Source: Lycocorax pyrrhopterus obiensis
Lineage: Eukaryota > Chordata > Aves > Passeriformes > Paradisaeidae
Reading direction: 5' to 3'
Assembly: GCA_014706295.1 (NCBI GenBank)
Contig: JACSVZ010000002.1
Coordinates: 104,390,047 to 104,454,046 of the forward strand
Length of the DNA stretch: 64,000 nt
Shown: positions 61,601-64,000 of the stretch, piece by piece
How positions within the stretch are numbered: position 1 is the stretch's first letter
How the letters are laid out: the number at the start of each line of letters is the position of its first letter
The notes under the pieces: model-generated
What the model was told of the DNA's origin: nothing
The model's input: only the letters and a program-made list of their open reading frames with translations
Database searches by the model: none
Translations under genes and position numbers: made by a program

Positions 61601-64000
61601 CTGTGAGGATGTTAAGTGCAGACTTTATGATTTGCTTTTTTCATTTATTTGCATTGGAAGGAGCTTCAGAAAGTTGTTCTGGACATGGTGACACTCATGG
61701 TACAGTGGAGTTAGTGGATTCAGATGCCACAGCAAAATGTGCCTGAACATCTCCCAGAGTCAGTTTTCTCATTGCTTTTTTTCTTGGTAGTTGCAGTATG
61801 CCTTGAACCCTGCCATTTGCTGAGATGTGAGGTGGAAAGCAGAGTCTTGCATAAAACCTTTTCAATCATGTACCAGTAATGGTCTTCTGTAGAGTTTCCT
61901 GTTTGTGTTTTTCCCAGCTGAATGGGATTTTATCAAAGATTTCAGTGTCAGGTCACTCGGTGGCTCAGAATGGGAGAGGAACTCTAAAGGTGGGCTGAGG
62001 CCCAGAGTTGGGATCCCCTTTAGGAAGGACCAAACTGGTTGTTATTTTAATTTCTATGTGTTGGATGTCTAAAATGGTACTGCAAAGTGGCATACTATGG
62101 GAAAATGGCCTGTATTAAAAAATGGTGTATTTATACATTACTTCTGTATTTACAGTCTGGTGGTTTGATGTGGTCTGCTATGAGAGCACAGTAGAAACAT
62201 TCTACATGAGAATAGGGACCTAAAATCATAACTCATCACAAATTAATAAATGTGGCTAAATACAATCAATGAATAAGTCCTAAGAAGTCCATGTTGTGAT
62301 TTTTCCCTGACTTTACACTGGACAGGAGATGTTTGGTTATCAGGCCCCCTATCCTGGTCTTTTATTTTACAACTCTAACTTTATGTCTGTAAAACTCACA
62401 CATTCTCAGTCTCATGTACTGTAATGATGGTTATTTCATGTAGTATTTGAAAACTGAACATGAGATGCCATTCAAAGCTTTACTGAGAGACGGGGAAATT
62501 CTTTGCATCTCACTGCAGAGAAGGGATTCTCAGCATTTGTGGTGTCACTTTTGCAAATATGTGACCGGGAAACGCTAATATGACCTTTCCTTTTTCAAGT
62601 AATATTTTCTAGCACCACCCAGGACTCTTCAACAAGTCCCATTCCATTTTGGGTATATTTCAAATCAGCAGTTTTTAGTTCAGTCTTACAGGCATAGAAG
62701 GCAGATTTTTGTTTAGGAATAGGCATCATTCTGTTGCTGGATATGTGGGTGTTGGCTAGAAAATCTATCATTCTAATTTAATTTTTTTTTTAAGTGGTGG
62801 ATGCTCAAATGTCAAAACACTGAGGGGCTGTTACTTGCAGATTGCAGATTTATCAAGCAGCTGTGACATTAAAGTAATCTTACTCTGGTTACAGTATGCA
62901 TTTGTCAAGGGCACAGGCTTGCACAATGATTCTGAATTCCTGTGGAATTTAACTGAGCAACAGCTGGTCTGTAGGATGTGTAGATTTTAACAAGGTAATG
63001 TCTGTGTTTTGGCAAAGGACTTGTGTGACCTTCTGCTGAAGCTGTTCCGAAGTGCCGTCTTCCTCCATTCAAGTCTGTAGGGGTCCTGAAACAGTTTTTG
63101 TGTGAAATTTCTCCATTCTCTCGTCTCTCAATTTTATCACAGGTAAATTCTACAAAATTCTTCAATGGGGCATTAGGGGGGGAAAAAAAAAAAATGCCAT
63201 CAACACCACTAACTACATCTTAGGATGGAAAGAATACTCTTTTTGGCTTTTAATTGTGTCAGATTCCTTTTCCCCACAGTTGTTGGTTGGGGTTTTTTCA
63301 CTTGAGAGAGGTTTATGGTGCTGTATCTGCCAGGGTAACTGTGTCTTAGGGTTGAAGTTGTATTTCTCCCCAAGTTCCTAGAGGTGATGTTATCTTTTGT
63401 TCACTCAACAGTATGGTCATTCCTGAGAGCATCTGTCACTTTAGGCATTGTAAGATGGATGAGTCTCAAGTGAACTGCTAGTTGAAGCAAATGGTAAAAA
63501 TAAGAAAAGACATGGGGGTTGGGAGTCTTTAGAGGGGACAGACAACAAGGAAGCACTGTTGGAAATCAAAAGTAAGCCAGACCATAGTGGAAGAAAGAGC
63601 CAAAATGTGGATCATGTTAGCAGATCTCACAGGTCTTGGAAATGAAGATTGGTGGCTGATGAATTCTGAAGAGATCTTCTGCATCTTGGCAAAAATGCTG
63701 TTGATTTGTTTCTTGCTTTGTTTGCAAATAAGGGAGAATAAGAGATGACCTGAACATAAGATGAAAAAAAATTTTTTTGTCACGTGTGAAAAGGTTAGGG
63801 CAAATTCATGCTGCCAGTAATCAGGAAATATTAATGATATTTTGTGTCTTAAGTATTGCGTGATAATCTGTCCGTTCTGAGTGGGCATGTACCAGTATAA
63901 AAGCCAAAGCAGCATAGCAGCAGTTTAGCTTTTGGAAAAAAATGTAAACTTAAAATGCATAGTTGGTGGTATTTCAGAAGGTACTTAATATTTTTAAAAG
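52651..64000. other. Presumed intron to the window end; no gene seen
   Basis: About 11 kb of AT-rich, apparently unique sequence. It includes tandem T8-GG-T8 runs near 59382-59400 and a minus-strand open frame at 60582-60322 whose translation has a protein-like composition. No recognised coding exon, RNA gene or transposon end. The next exon of the presumed gene probably lies beyond 64000. Confidence 0.45.

Noticed and set aside
1..64000. tRNA, rRNA, spliceosomal RNA copies, CRISPR arrays and mitochondrial insertions
   Set aside because: I looked for characteristic conserved blocks and regularly spaced repeats and saw none. A covariance-model search could still find small nucleolar or micro-RNAs.

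Overview
This window looks like nuclear DNA from a bird. The evidence is several 3' fragments of the sauropsid LINE CR1. These have the bird-type ending (ATTCTATG-like octamers) and a degraded ORF2 end at about 14085-14881. There is also a 642-bp solo LTR of the kind common in songbirds, with intact 5-bp target-site duplications. The background is AT-rich, and open frames are short and scattered, with no operons, so prokaryotic or viral origin is excluded. A passerine is my best guess, but that rests only on the look of the LTR.

Layout. Positions 1-9430 are AT-rich non-coding sequence upstream of a promoter, with one CR1 tail and an A-rich (AAAC)n tract. Positions 9430-10930 are a strong CpG island containing a pyrimidine-to-purine switch, an AT-rich pocket and a consensus splice donor (GCAAG|GTAAGG at 10082/10083). 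I read this as the promoter and non-coding first exon of a gene on the + strand. No ATG occurs in 9824-10082, so translation would start in a later exon. Positions 10083-64000 look like a long first intron. They hold one plausible small exon (17577-17650), four CR1 fragments, the solo LTR (43567-44208), a microsatellite (48287-48324), a local duplication (29501-29614 and 30528-30640) and otherwise unique sequence.

I found no convincing protein-coding exon, tRNA, rRNA or CRISPR. The open frames are short, many lack an ATG start, and the large ones in the CpG island are composition artefacts. I do not recognise the host gene from its 5' end.

Points most worth a second look are the first exon with its AT-rich pocket, the tandem acceptor-like and donor motif at its 3' end, the local duplication with its patchwork right edge, and the antisense solo LTR inside the presumed intron. 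I see no clear sign of a new biological system.
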